Shown here piece after piece: positions 1 through 12,200 of a DNA stretch of 64,000 nucleotides. The stretch lies in assembly GCA_023101725.1 (NCBI GenBank), contig JALJCO010009074.1, positions 62,001 to 126,000 of the forward strand, written 5' to 3'. Within the stretch, counting starts at the first letter, position 1; each line of letters starts with the position of its first letter. Position numbers and translations under genes: made by a program. Source of the stretch: Atherinomorus stipes. Lineage: Eukaryota > Chordata > Actinopteri > Atheriniformes > Atherinidae. The notes below the pieces were generated by a model. It saw only the letters and a list, made by a program, of their open reading frames with translations. It searched no databases and was not told where the DNA came from.

Positions 1-330
1 GGATGAATGATGGAACTGAGTAAAGCCAGTGAGGGAGGAGTAAAACCAGTGAAGGGGGTGGTCTGAGTGATGCCTACAGAGTCTATTGAGTAGAATGGGG
101 TGGGAGATGGTGTCAAAGGCTGCACTCAGATTGAGGATGATGATGATGGAAAAGTAGACCATAATCAGCCAACCAAGATCATTGGTGATCTTGATGAGGG
201 CTGCTAAAGCGCTATGGTGGGAGCAGAAACTGGACTGGATTTGTTCAAACAGGTTGTAATGGGTGACATGACAGTGGAACAGAGGCAACAGTTTTTTCCA
301 GGCTTTTGGAACTGAAGGGCGGATGAGAAA
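1..330 (-). mobile_element. LINE reverse-transcriptase fragment
   Basis: The minus strand reads a decayed but recognisable non-LTR reverse transcriptase. At about 255-175 it gives HHSALAALIKITNDL, and at about 135-105 it gives LNLSAAFDT, the catalytic motif A region. It is truncated by the window edge and carries stops, so it is a dead copy. The family is probably of L2/Rex type; the exact name is uncertain. Confidence 0.7.
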
Positions 331-369
331 AGGCAGGGTTTGAGAAAGATTTTGGTTTATTTGTTCTGA

Positions 370-850
370 AAGTATGGTGGTACTACAATTTGTAGCCTAA
401 TAAATGAGTTATTGTTAATTTTATGACTTGTTTATTGATTAGAAATCCCCCAAATTTAAATTTTAGCATATTTTACTCTAATAAGAGTAGCATGGAAAAA
501 AGGAGATGGTTTATGTGTAACGTGAGTTTAGTGGTACTACAACATATGATATCATAATTATTGCCAATTATATGGCTTTTTTTTATATCCCCCAAAATAC
601 ATTTAAGCATATTTTTTGAGAGGAAGAGTTGTAGTATGATCAACAAGGCTCCATTGATGTGTGTGGTGACTTTTAGAGTCTCTGCACTTTATAATGATGG
701 AGTTATTTATCAATATAACAAGATGTTAATGAATTATCAAAAGGAACATTTCTCCAAAACAGCTGTTGTAGTATGACCATCTGGAGCCCCTAGGTGTGTG
801 TGGTGATTTCGAAGTCTCTGTTCTGTATGACAGTGGGGTTATTGATTTAT
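370..850. repeat. Degenerate tandem repeat, unit about 135-150 bp
   Basis: Words recur in the same order: gtactacaa (about 378 and 533), TTATTG...ATT...ATG.CTT, ATCCCCCAAA (about 445 and 587), and TTAGCATATT/TTAAGCATATT (about 463 and 604). TTGTAGTATGA recurs at about 630 and 765, with GTGTGTGGTGA downstream of both. Together these suggest about three diverged copies. No coding function is apparent in the short frames inside. Confidence 0.45.
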
Positions 851-1109
851 GTTCGCAGCGTCTTGCTCCTGTATTGCCATTTGCAGACGGTCCCTAACCA
901 CTCGCTCCGCTACAGCCTGCTCATAGAGATCAATGTTATTCATCCAGCTCGGTTTTTCTTAAAAAATAACGTTTTTTAATTTTTTTCAGCTAGTAGTCTG
1001 TGCTATTATGACGTGAAAGGGGTGTCATTTGTGTTTCAAAAACGTTTTGTCTCAGAGTTATTGATCCCCGAAGTCCGAATCTGTCAATATCTTTCCAACT
1101 TTATCTAAG

Positions 1110-1275
1110 TCGTTATAACGAGATAAACTTTCTCGTTTAAACGAGAAAGTTTATCTCGTTATAACGAGACAGGTTTTACGTTAAAACGAGAACGTTTCTC
1201 GTTATAACGAGATACGTTTTTCGTTATGATGAGAAAGATTCTCGTTATAACGAGATTTTTTCTCGTTATAACGAG
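1110..1275. repeat. 58-bp perfect palindrome followed by CTCGTTATAACGAG palindrome array
   Basis: Positions 1110-1167 form a perfect palindrome with 29-nt arms centred between 1138 and 1139 (GTTT|AAAC). The 14-bp palindrome CTCGTTATAACGAG occurs at 1155-1168, 1198-1211, 1241-1254 and 1262-1275, with further imperfect copies between (TCGTTATGATGAG, CGTTAAAACGAG). No flanking transposon ends were seen. Function is unknown. Confidence 0.85.
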
Positions 1276-1439
1276 ATATGGCTCCAACATTTATTTCATC
1301 GCTGTGGCAGTTCAGCGCCACCGTAAAAACAAGCCTTTCTGGCTTTTCTGCCTCTTCCTGCACTTTTTTTTGGTCTTTTTTTTATTGTTGTTCTTATTTT
1401 TGTGTTTTGTGTGCAAAATAAAATAAAAAAAAAAATAAT

Positions 1440-1680
1440 AAAAAAATCTGCATATGAAAATATCGCGATATTTCAGTGTATCGATTTTTTTCCCCAGCCC
1501 TAATTTTAACCTGTCTCAGGTTGAACCTGAGAGCAGTGTGCTGCTAACTAAAGCGCCCGGGGAGCAGTTGGTGGGGGTTAAGGACTTTGGGTCCACAGTG
1601 GTTCACCTGAGTCCAGGTCTGCCACACCAAAGCGCGCGACATTACCACCAGGCTACCCACTCCCCAAAATATGAATAAAA
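1440..1680 (-). repeat. SINE/LINE-like interspersed repeat tail
   Basis: On the minus strand, 1610-1545 reads AAGTCCTTAACCCCCACCAA then CTGCTCCCCGGGCGC. This motif is common in fish interspersed repeats and is shared with the repeat near 53.65 kb in this window. The A/T-rich stretch before it (1440-1500, CGATACACTGAAATATCGCG on the minus strand) resembles the end of another dispersed element. Confidence 0.45.
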
Positions 1681-3117
1681 TGTTTTTGAAAACAATATTA
1701 CCACATTTGAGCTGGAATCGTATAAAATGTACACAAATTCATGTGACATTAGTAAAACAGTAAACAAAGTAGTATATGAGTATGTGAAAATGCATATGCA
1801 TATGGATAATAAACATTTCAGTCAATACATTATAATCTTAAACAACTGGCAAAGAAAATCTATGAAAACCCGGCCCCACATTTTAACTTGTATTTTCACC
1901 GTGTGCAAAGTTTAACCTGAATCTGCAAACTGCACATAAATATTAGTGAAAAGAAGCAACTTTCTACATGCTGGACTGTTGCAAATAAAACAACAAAATG
2001 TCGCGAGATTTTGAGATGGAATAATGAAATCTTGTGAGATTTCGTTTATGAAAAAAGTCGATACAGCATTTTCAAATATCAATATGATATGGGAACATAA
2101 AATATCACAATATTTCAGTGTATCGGTATTTCGTCTCACATCCCTATTGATAATGCATATCTACACTTTGAAGAGGTCTTGTTGAATCTTAGTGGATGCA
2201 TGAACGGCACATCACTTGAACTTAAAGTAGATTTTATGAGCTGACAGACTGAGGAATGGCTGGTTACTGTGACATATCTTGATGTGTTTACTGGTTTGCT
2301 TTTTGCTCATCTGCATTTGGCCATTATTTCCTTCCATGGCGTGTCTTTCTTTTCACATTCATGGTCTGAGCTGCTGGACACGTAACAGACGAGGTTCCTG
2401 CTGCCACAACTCAATGAAATTTGATTTGTTTGCATTTTACTTGTTGGTTTTTGTCAACATTTTCTGGATTTTTACTCAATAGTGCCAGCAATGCATTGAT
2501 TGACATGTAACTCCATGCTGCATTCCTATTGGTTGGTTAGTAGACATGGCTAGCATAGCAGCAGTCACTGCAAGATGATCATCATAAATTTCTAACAATG
2601 TCATAAATTTGTCCCCCACTGCATTCTTCCAGCCTCTCTCACTGTCTGCTGTGGGTGTACTACAAGTACATGATAAAAATATCACCATGATTCTCGACTT
2701 ATGGAAAAGGCCTAATTTACTCAGTGTGTACTAACCAGAACACACCAGCGTAAAGTCACAAACGTTAGAATTGCTGACTGATTTATTCACTTATTGTACA
2801 TCTCATCTATCCTTATTCTCTTACATGTTTCTTTCTCTCTTTCACAAACTCAAAACATTATAAACTTCCCTTCTTTTTGCATAACATACTTCTCCAAAAC
2901 AGGTTAAACAGTATTTGCCTCTTCAAGCTGAAAAAAATTATTCATCATTTTTATTTCTCTCACCTGCACTCACCCATTATTCTGCATGGATAAAGTGTGT
3001 AAAGTCTTACCCGTCATTGTTCAGTCTTTGTGTCGAGTCCGCCCGTCTCACTCTGATTTCGTTCCTCTCTTCTCTCACACACTCGTGTGTGCTCTTTCGT
3101 CTTTACGTGTGTCGCAG
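1681..3117. other. Intronic or upstream sequence of ncf4 with no exon recognised
   Basis: I looked for PX-domain exons and for the exon that should precede the SH3 half-exon and found none that align. At 2085-2140 a second copy of the word TTTCAGTGTATCG (also at about 1470) suggests the end of a dispersed element. The remainder shows nothing I can support. Confidence 0.4.
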
Positions 3118-3216
3118 GTGATGTTTGACTTTCGCGGCAACGGTAAGGCAGAGTTGAAGCTGAAGAGGGGAGAAGTGATCTTCCTGCTGCGACGAGTCAA
3201 TGCCGACTGGCTGGAG
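3118..3216 (+). CDS. ncf4: ncf4 exon: N-terminal half of SH3 domain
   Basis: This exon has 33 whole codons, entering and leaving in phase 0. The acceptor is a pyrimidine-rich tract ending gtcgcag, and the donor is gag|gtaaga. It encodes the ALYDY-like strand (VMFDFRGN), the RT-loop region ([19 protein letters not shown]) and the DWLE motif that contacts ligand in SH3 domains. The reading frame stays open a little past the donor, but the sequence becomes purine-rich repeat. The splice site is therefore the better end. Confidence 0.9.
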
Positions 3217-6200
3217 GTAAGAAGTGAGCGAGGCAGAGAGCGGGAGAGGGAGGTGGGAGTGAAAGAGAGGAAGGTGAAGGAGGGAGATGGAAAAAGAGTG
3301 AGAGGAAGATGGAGAGTGAGGGATGGGTGAAACTGAGGACACGTAGGGGAGAGGAGATGAAAAAGAAGTGAGGAAAAGATAGAAACTGGAAAAAAAGGAG
3401 GTACTTTGGTCAAGATGAGGAGAGGAGTAAGGGAGAAAAAGACTAAGAAGGAAAAAGTGGTAGAGGAATAGGACATGAAATGGAGTTTAAGGGAAAGAAG
3501 AGGATGGAAAATATTGTAAAACAGAAAGAGGAAGAGACTGGAAGATGGTTGATAAAGAGATGAATAGATAGATAAGAAGACTAGATGATTCTGCTACTTA
3601 GATGAGTGCATGTACATCCATTTTACCATGTGTCATCAAAACTTTGGACACATATCTTCTGTCCAGTTTAGTTTCTGAAACTGTATGACTATGAAAGGAT
3701 GAGGATTGTCCAAGTGTATAAAACACAACAGGAGTGTACCCCAAAACTTTAGGTGTTCAGGTAGGTATAATGTCGAGGGAACAGCTACATTAATGCTTTC
3801 GATCCAAAGTTTCCCATCAGAGTATTACACTATTACAAGATGATCAGTGTTTTGTTCACTACACATGATGTGACTGACGTCTGAACCATTAAATGTACTC
3901 AGTGCAAATAAGCTAAGCACACAAGGCAACTTGGCAGTCATTGGCAAGCATGTGCTGCAAAAGATAAAGGACAAGATGTCAGCAGGATGGATGAAAGCCA
4001 GGGTGGGGGAAAGCCTTTCAGCCATGTTGATGGAGAGCCGTGATTTATTCAGTAAGCCCAGTTACCTGACCTGAGCTCTTCTTTGATGTAGCGCTGCACA
4101 AAATCAATATCAATACACTGAGCTGAACTCCAGCATCTTCATTTCCCCAAATGTGCGCATTGCTCTTCCATAACCACCATACAGGTTCTTCAACTATGCA
4201 TTTCACAAGATGAATCCAGTTCTCTTTGTCTCGGTCTTGCCCTGAAAAGCAAACACAGAGCCGAGGTTGTTCTGCAAATATTGGACTCGGCTCGCTAGAT
4301 GTCAGATGGATGGCCAGATGTTTACAGTATATGCTGCAAATTTAAGAACCATTGATCGTATACCATCCATCCGTCCGAGGTCTGGTCGCAGGGGCAGCTG
4401 CCAAAGCAGGGAAACCCAGACTTCCCTCTCACTGGGCCCATCCACCAGCTCATCCAGGGGGATCCTGAGGTGTTCCCAGCCGAGAAACGTAGCCCCTCCA
4501 GCGTGTCCTGGATCCTCCCTGGGGTCCCCGCCCAGTGGGATGTGCCAGGAACACCCACCAGGGAGGTGTCCTGGAGGCATCCTGACTAGATGCCCGGGCC
4601 ACATCATCTGGGTCCTCTCGATGCAGAGGAGCAGCGGCTCTACTTTGAGCCCCTCACGGATAACGAAGTTTCTCACCCTATCTCAGAGGGAGAGCCCGAT
4701 CACCCTGCAGAGGCCACAGCTCGTGGCCATAGATGAGGGTAGGAACGTAGATCGACCGGTAAATTGAGAGTTTCACCTTCCAGCTCAGTTCCTCCGTCAT
4801 CACGACAGATCAATACAGAGTCCGCATCACTGCAGACGTCGCACTGATCCGTCTGTCGATCTCCCGCTCCATCTTTCCCTCACTCATGAGAAAGATCCTG
4901 AGATACTTCAACTCCTCCAGGACTCCTTCGGGTCAGGGCAGGACCTCACCCCTGACCGGAAGAGGACACTCTACCCATTGACTGTATTCAAGAGATGGAT
5001 ATAGCCACCATGGAATGAGTCATTGGTCACTGGTCATTCACTGAAATGGTTTAAAGCCATCTGGGTCCTTTTGAGTAATAAGTGACCATATGTAGATAAG
5101 AAACATCAGCTGAAGTCATAATTCCAAGATTGTTTTACAATGTCTGCAAAGCCCGATATAAAGTGTTTTTTAACTTTTACTACATACAAGCACGCTGATC
5201 AGAAGGAATGAATGAAGCTCAGCAACCAGCATGACTACTCACACACTTTGAATACATCTAGAATTAGTTTAAAGAGAAGCTATTATTCGGAGACAAAGTC
5301 CTTCCCATTGAGGAAAAAGTGTTATATTTTACAAATGAATAGTGATAAAGACCTTATCTGTGATTCAGACACCTCTGACAGTCATCATTTTCTTAGTCAA
5401 TTGGACATAAAAAAAGTATCAAGCAGTATAAGTCTGGGAACACACACCCTCACCAGCCTCAAATAAAGAAACTGAAGCAATGTCAGGACAAAATGATTTT
5501 GAATGGAAATAAAAGTTTGCTTTAAAATTACTTGAAAAAATTTCTATTTAAATTCATTCCTTCTGGTTCTGGCGCAAGTTGCTATTATACAACAGAAAAA
5601 AAGAAAAAATCATGATGAAAATAAAAGAAAATGTAGATAAACAGTCCTAGTTGCACACTGCATTGGTCTAGTCAAGCCGTCCCCAATTAGTGGCCTGCGG
5701 GCCACATCCGTCCCGCGAGAGCAAAATGTCCGGCCCGCACAGACCCAGTGAGACAATGTAATAAACTTCTTAAAGGTGAAATAAAGCATGTTTGGTTCTA
5801 TTTCAGTGTTTCCAACCGTTACATAGGCAGGGCGCCCCCCTCCCCTACCAGACCTGATTTACCTGGTGAACATGACAGCATCATAGCTGCTCTGTGTGTG
5901 TTCCTCTCAGAGTTTCTCTGCTACCACCTCTGCGTCCTTACATGAGGCTCCAGCACCGAGGACAGAGCTCGTGTCAGAAAACACATTAACCACTTCAGGA
6001 TCAGACACTAATATCAGTGTTTTTAAACTCTACCAGGGACAAAGATGTTGCTAGGTTGTTTTAGAGGAAGTGGAGCCCCTGAAACATTCTTAACCCCCTT
6101 AAATATTGTAGATTTAATCGATTTCATGATTGGCTTTGTAACAAAGCCCACATGTACTTTTAATAGTTTTATCCTTGTTGGGCTGATGATGATCACGTTA

Positions 6201-9200
6201 TTTCCCAGCTGTCTTGAATGCAGCGCAGTTGTAAAACGCGTCTTAGGTTTCGTTTCTCTGTCCTGTTCGTGGCCGCCGGCCGGTTTAAATTGTCTTCTCT
6301 GGTGTAAGAACCAACACCAGTTTATGGAGGTCTACAGGTCTATTTTAGTTTAACTAGTGAGATGGAGGAGGAACCAGTCGCTCCAACGAGGAGCAGCCAG
6401 AGTTTTTCCTCCTGCAGATGGAGAATACACATCGCAGCAGTAGCTTAAAATGGATCAGCTGTAGGTGTTTATTCCAGCATGTTATCTGAGATGTGAACTT
6501 TAAGGATATTTAACGTGACTCTGCTGCATGAAACGGTTTCATTAGGACTTTAAACACAAATGAACCCTTTTTGTCATCATTGGGGGTTTTTTTAATCACT
6601 ACGTTTCAGTCATTTATTGATGATTATCCTTGATTATTCTGTGATGAAGTTCAGAAACGTAACGTCTCTTCACAGCATTCAGCTGTTACATGATGTTTAA
6701 TATGATTTATTATATCATGTGCCATAAAAACACTGATGCTGTTAGTGGGGGGTCTGTTCATGAACACATCATGAAGCAGAGCTGATGTTTAAGGTTGTTC
6801 GTGCAGTGTAGCCTGGATGGAAGATAAAAGTATTAAAGTATTATAGCTACTATTACATAATATACATTTTACATTTTATAAATCATTAAATACATGTAAT
6901 ATCATACTTATTACAAAGCCATGTCACAGGAGTTACCGCTGGTATTACTGGTACTTAAAGAAAATCAGGGATTAGATTTTGAGAGAGATACTGGAAAAGA
7001 TGAGTGGGAGTGGGAAAGAAAGGAGGTAGAAGCTGATGTGGTGGATGAGGCGGAGAGTGAGAACCAACATGGCGGAGGAGGATGCACTCAACCTGCCTCT
7101 GGCTTTCTGAAGAGAACCAACATTCCAAACGGAAAACATTATCTACGAATCCTTATGCAACACAGCAAAAAGCTGTGTTTTTGGCATCATTGCACCCATT
7201 GGCTGTGGTAAGAGTTGTGCTTTATGGGGTGGTTGAGGTTAATGCAGCTCTTGTGAAAGTTTGAAAGACTATTAAAGTGGGTAGAAAATGTGACCAGTCC
7301 AACTTGAATATTGGTGCATCAAGTTTAATGTTTCAAACTCATGGAAGTGAAGCAGCAGAGTAACAGTTTTCGCCTCATGGATATTGGCAAATAAAGGGGC
7401 TTTAAAGATACTAATAAGGAATAGATTGAACTTTCAGTGGTGATGCTGCTCAGTGACCAACGGAGAAAAGAATGATTGATCGAACCGAGCAGCCGTGAAG
7501 TGATGAACCAGGAAAGTAAGCGTGCTGGCTCAGACTGTGGCTCAAAGAGAAACTCCAAGCCAGATCATATGTGCGAGGATGCCCACTCAGCCTTTGCAAA
7601 CTGGTACTGAATGAATGAAGTCATTCGCTATAATCTTATTAGGAAGCTTCTTAGATTTATTAAGTTGTTAAGAACTTTCTTTGGAAAACTCTACATCAGA
7701 TTCATGAATGAGTTCATAGACCACAAACTTGTTGGTATCTTTCATCCTAGATTTTTGAATAACAGTGTTTTGAATAGTGTCAAGGGCAGATATTGAGATG
7801 ATCGTTAATGCTTTTATCTCATCTCATATCAATTATTGTAATTCTGTTTTTACTTGTTTTCATAAGAAGACGCTCAAAAGATTCTGCTGCAAGACTTTTA
7901 TCAGGTTCACCCAGAACGGTCCACATCACCCCGATTTTATCAAATCTTCATTGGCTCCCGGTAAAATTTCAAATTGGTTTTAAAATCTTCATTTTGACCT
8001 TCCATGTGCTGCAGAGCCAGGCCCCCTGGTATATTCTTGATCTACTGTGTCCCTTTACTTCAGGGCGCACCCTTCGCTCTTCAGGCCAGAGTCTCCTGAA
8101 GGTCCTAAAGACCCGTTTTAAAACCCGAAGGGACCTGGCTTTTAAGACTATAGCCCCTAGACCAGGGATCCCCAATTCCGGTCCTCGAGGGCCGGTGTCC
8201 TGCAGGTATTATGAGCTGCCCGGCTGCAACACACCTTGTGACATATGCAGAGCTTGATGTCAAGCTCTGCACAAGTTTGCTAATTACCCACTGATTGGAG
8301 TCAGGTATGTTGCAGCAAGGGAGCCCCTAATACCTGCAGGACACCGGCCCTCGAGGACCGGAATTGGGGATCCCTGCCCTTGTTGTGATTTAGCTTGGGC
8401 AACCACAATATATATAGCGTCACTTTGTATGATATTAATATTAATATTTCTATTAATATCAATACTAATACAGCCTCGGAGCACCACCTTACTTATTTGA
8501 TATGTAATGGAAGCAAGGAAAACCATTAATGTCTTAAATCAACTCTTAGATTGATTTAATGAAGTGATCAGTCTCAGGATGCTTTCATGAGTTCTCGCTT
8601 GAAGTGACCTTTCATGATACATCAGAAAAACCACAAACAACGACTAGTTAAGATAATACGGAGTATTTATTAACTAGTCTACAAACTACATGAGATAATG
8701 TATGTACAAGATATATACAAGAAATATGTGAGCATGATGATCAACCAAAAGTTATCTTGTGAAAGAAATGTGAGATGGTATGAAAATGAAACATAAATTA
8801 ATTAAACTTCAGTTAATTAATAAATGTTCAAAGAAAAAGAAGGAAGGATTTCTTAATCCAACTAAACAAAGTTAAATTGGGTCTGGTAAACCGCAGGCCT
8901 GGATTTATTCACTATCACCAACTTCTTGTGACATCAGATCATATTTCATAGCAAATGATCAGGATTCTCCTCAGAGGTTCCGTCTGACTGAGGTGCTTCA
9001 CTCACGCCCTGGTTCTGCTGGACTGTTCCTCAAATCCTTTGGAAGATTGTCGGGTGGATGTCCCCCAAAAATCTTCCCGATCTCCTGGAAGTTCGTCCGG
9101 CTCTCTGCGGGCTGTCAGCTCAGTGGTGGATCTGGTTCGTCCTCTCTCTCTCATCCGTCTCCCCAGAGACGTGCAGCTTCAGGACTGATGTCACGGGATG

Positions 9201-12200
9201 GTTGATAGTAAAGATGATTTGGGTTAAAGTCTTCTCTCTCCATCACTCCTCCCTGAGTGATCCGTGGTTCTGAACTCTGCTGAGTTCAGAGCAGGTGTCG
9301 TCTCATTCTTTCCCCATTGTTCCAAGTTTCTTCAGTTCTGCCTTGTTCGTTCTTCTTCTCATCAGATCTCTCCAATTCTCTCTCCGATCTGAATCTCTCA
9401 GTTCAGAGCTTCGCGCTCTGCCTGGCAGTGGAATGTGGCTTGCAGCTTGTCAGCCAATGGGAAGCTGACAGAGTCAGGTTTCCTCCAATAGACAGACACA
9501 TCTCAAATGATCATTTGACTATCAGTCAGCTTAATGGTTACAAACATCTGTGAATTCTAAGTGAGGCATGTGCAAAATGGATCAATTATTCAGACAGGAT
9601 GAAATAAAATTAACACAATAAAATAAAATAAAGCAAAGATCTGAATTATATGAATAAAGAAAGACATTGAATAAACAAATCAGTTAAACAGATAAAACAG
9701 GATTAATCTTGATGATTTAAGATTCCTGTAAAGAAAATACATGTGTTAGACATCATTTGATATGAGGAAGTCCATTTCTAGCATAAAAGTGGATTTCAGC
9801 AGTTGGGTAAAGTGTCTCTTTCTTCACCTTTATGCAGCAAATCCTGGAATGCATGTGATGTGAATTTGGGGAAGAAACATGTAGTTTCTAATCACCAAAG
9901 TATGTCATGTTGCATATCAAAAGAAAAGTCTTCATCATGAGATTAACATGAGCTTACTTTCCTGATAATATAAAACAGTTCTTGGATGTTGAGAACACAT
10001 TACAAAATTGGCTATAAGGAACCAGTTTATAGCAGTTCGTAAATACTTGGAGGATGGGTTCAAAGTTCACCCATTGGCCTTTGTTTGTTTTGCCAAAATG
10101 CAGGTCCTCTCCTGAGTTGCACTCAGGACCATAAATTAGTGGTTGCTCAGAGAAGGTCCTTCTCTGAGCGAAATTCCTCCTTGGGACGTCTGTTTAACAT
10201 CCAAATGTGGCCTTTATCAATCAGTATGTGTCCCAAAGTATATTTGGTTAGATGTGTGCATCCTTTTGCTGAGACCTTTGGGCTTGAGATCACTACACCC
10301 TAGACTCTGGAATGACCTTCCCTGTCCCTCTTTCTGGTTGATGGTGTGGAATCTTTTAAAAAGCAGCTGAAGACATATTTATTTAGGAAAGCTTTTGGTT
10401 GAATTAATTGTGATTGACTGGGTTTCATAATTTCATTATGGTCATGAGGCTGCCGGGATGTGTACAAATCAAAGACTAAAAAAAAAATAGGCGTAGTATC
10501 CGGTCACGTCTGAAGAGCTAACAATGAAGACAGTTGCATGTCCCACCGTCACCATCTTGCCATTGCTCTTGGAAAATGGCAAAGCGCCGCCTCGGGGCAA
10601 ATGATTGACAATGAATGCTATCTGGGCTAAATGCTAAACAAGGTAACTCGAAACTAACTGGAGCTAATGAAGATTAGTCTCCTAAGCAGCGGGATAAAGG
10701 CAAGGCATGTCAATCAATGCACTCCTAATTATGTGTAATTTCAAGATTAGATAACATGTAAATGGATGAGTTATAAAAAAATTCACCCTTCTCACAGTTG
10801 ACATGAAGGTAAACTTGATCTATTAAACCTAAAATGATTTTGTGAACCAGGCTGTAAACATGTTTATTTCTGCTGTGAAGTTGGCCTTTTTAACATTGGA
10901 ATCTATGGGGATTTGCTAGGTTATGGAGCCAGCCCTTAGCGGCCCCTACAATTATTAAACTTAACTTCCGGGCTTCACACTTTTCCAGCGGAGTTTGCCC
11001 CTTGGTGCAGACACAGACAGAGATTAGAAGAAATAACAAAATTTCACCAGAAATGAATGAAAATAAATTATGAAATTAAGGGTAGGGAATCCTGGAAAAA
11101 CAGTTCGAACAAGCTACATTTTGAAAAAACACACCGCTGATAAGGCAGTGAAACACCAACCCGAAGCCACACCTCCAGTACACAAGAATCCCAACGGCTG
11201 GTCGCCGAAGACAAACGAAAAGTGGAGTGGATGCTGTAGCTTGTTAGCTAGCTAGTAAACAGCTGATGAACCACGTTTCTAAAAGTATTATTTCGCTCAC
11301 CTCCAACTACTTCTGTGGAGTAAAAAGTTCACACTACAAACATCAACATCTCCAAGACTTGATCCACATCTGTTTCGGTTGATTTTGAGCACAAACAGGT
11401 GCACAGATAACAGCAGCAGTGAGCAGTCTGTCGCCATTTTTGTTTACACTGAGACGTTCATGGAGCGGTGCGAGCGTGGGGGAGGTGAGGAGAGGGGGGA
11501 GACAAACAGCACTTGAGTTTGATGGACATATCATCATCTGCTCGTTTTGAACGGACCGTTTTTAATGTTTGGATTGGGTTTTTTCAGTCCTGTCTGTTCC
11601 ACAGGTGACTAAATTTGTCTATTTTTCCTGGAATCAGGGTGTGAATGAGATTTTTTCAAAAAGAAATATTAAAAAAAAAAATGCTCCTGCAAAACATAAA
11701 CCACCCTTTTAATAAAGATGTGCACTGAAACCTGTTTGTCCTCTTTTTTACATCGATACACTTGGTCATAGATAATTACATGGTAAGCTTAAAATCATAT
11801 AAAAGCAGCTTTATGTACAAATGGGCAATTAATTACTCATGAACTGGGACCGCAAGCCTGCAGTCTGGTCCTCATGGTGTGGTAGCTAAAGGGGAAAGCG
11901 CTACACCTTAGAATAATTTTTCACCTTGCTTTACATACTTTATCTGCTTCAGCAAATTGCCACCTGTTGTGTCTGAACACATGCAGCATCCTTTTAAGAT
12001 ATGCTGATGGAACGGATGTGAGAACATGAAGTTCATCAGTGTTAGTGTTATTAACTAGGGGTTCAGGGTGCAACCTCAATCTTCTAATGAAACTCAGTGA
12101 AATAATAAAAGGGAAATAGTGAAGCCAGTTTTAGTTATGTGTAATATGTGTACAAATTATCAGCTGCTTCCTGTTGGAGCCCACAGAGCCCTCTGTAAGA

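Noticed and set aside
3075..3476. 133-codon minus-strand frame, Ser/Pro/Leu-rich
   Set aside because: It is the complement of the GA-rich intron tract and of the ncf4 SH3 exon; low complexity, no domain.
4267..4767. 166-codon plus-strand frame
   Set aside because: It lies antisense to a recognisable LINE reverse-transcriptase tail; the serine/proline-rich translation is a shadow.
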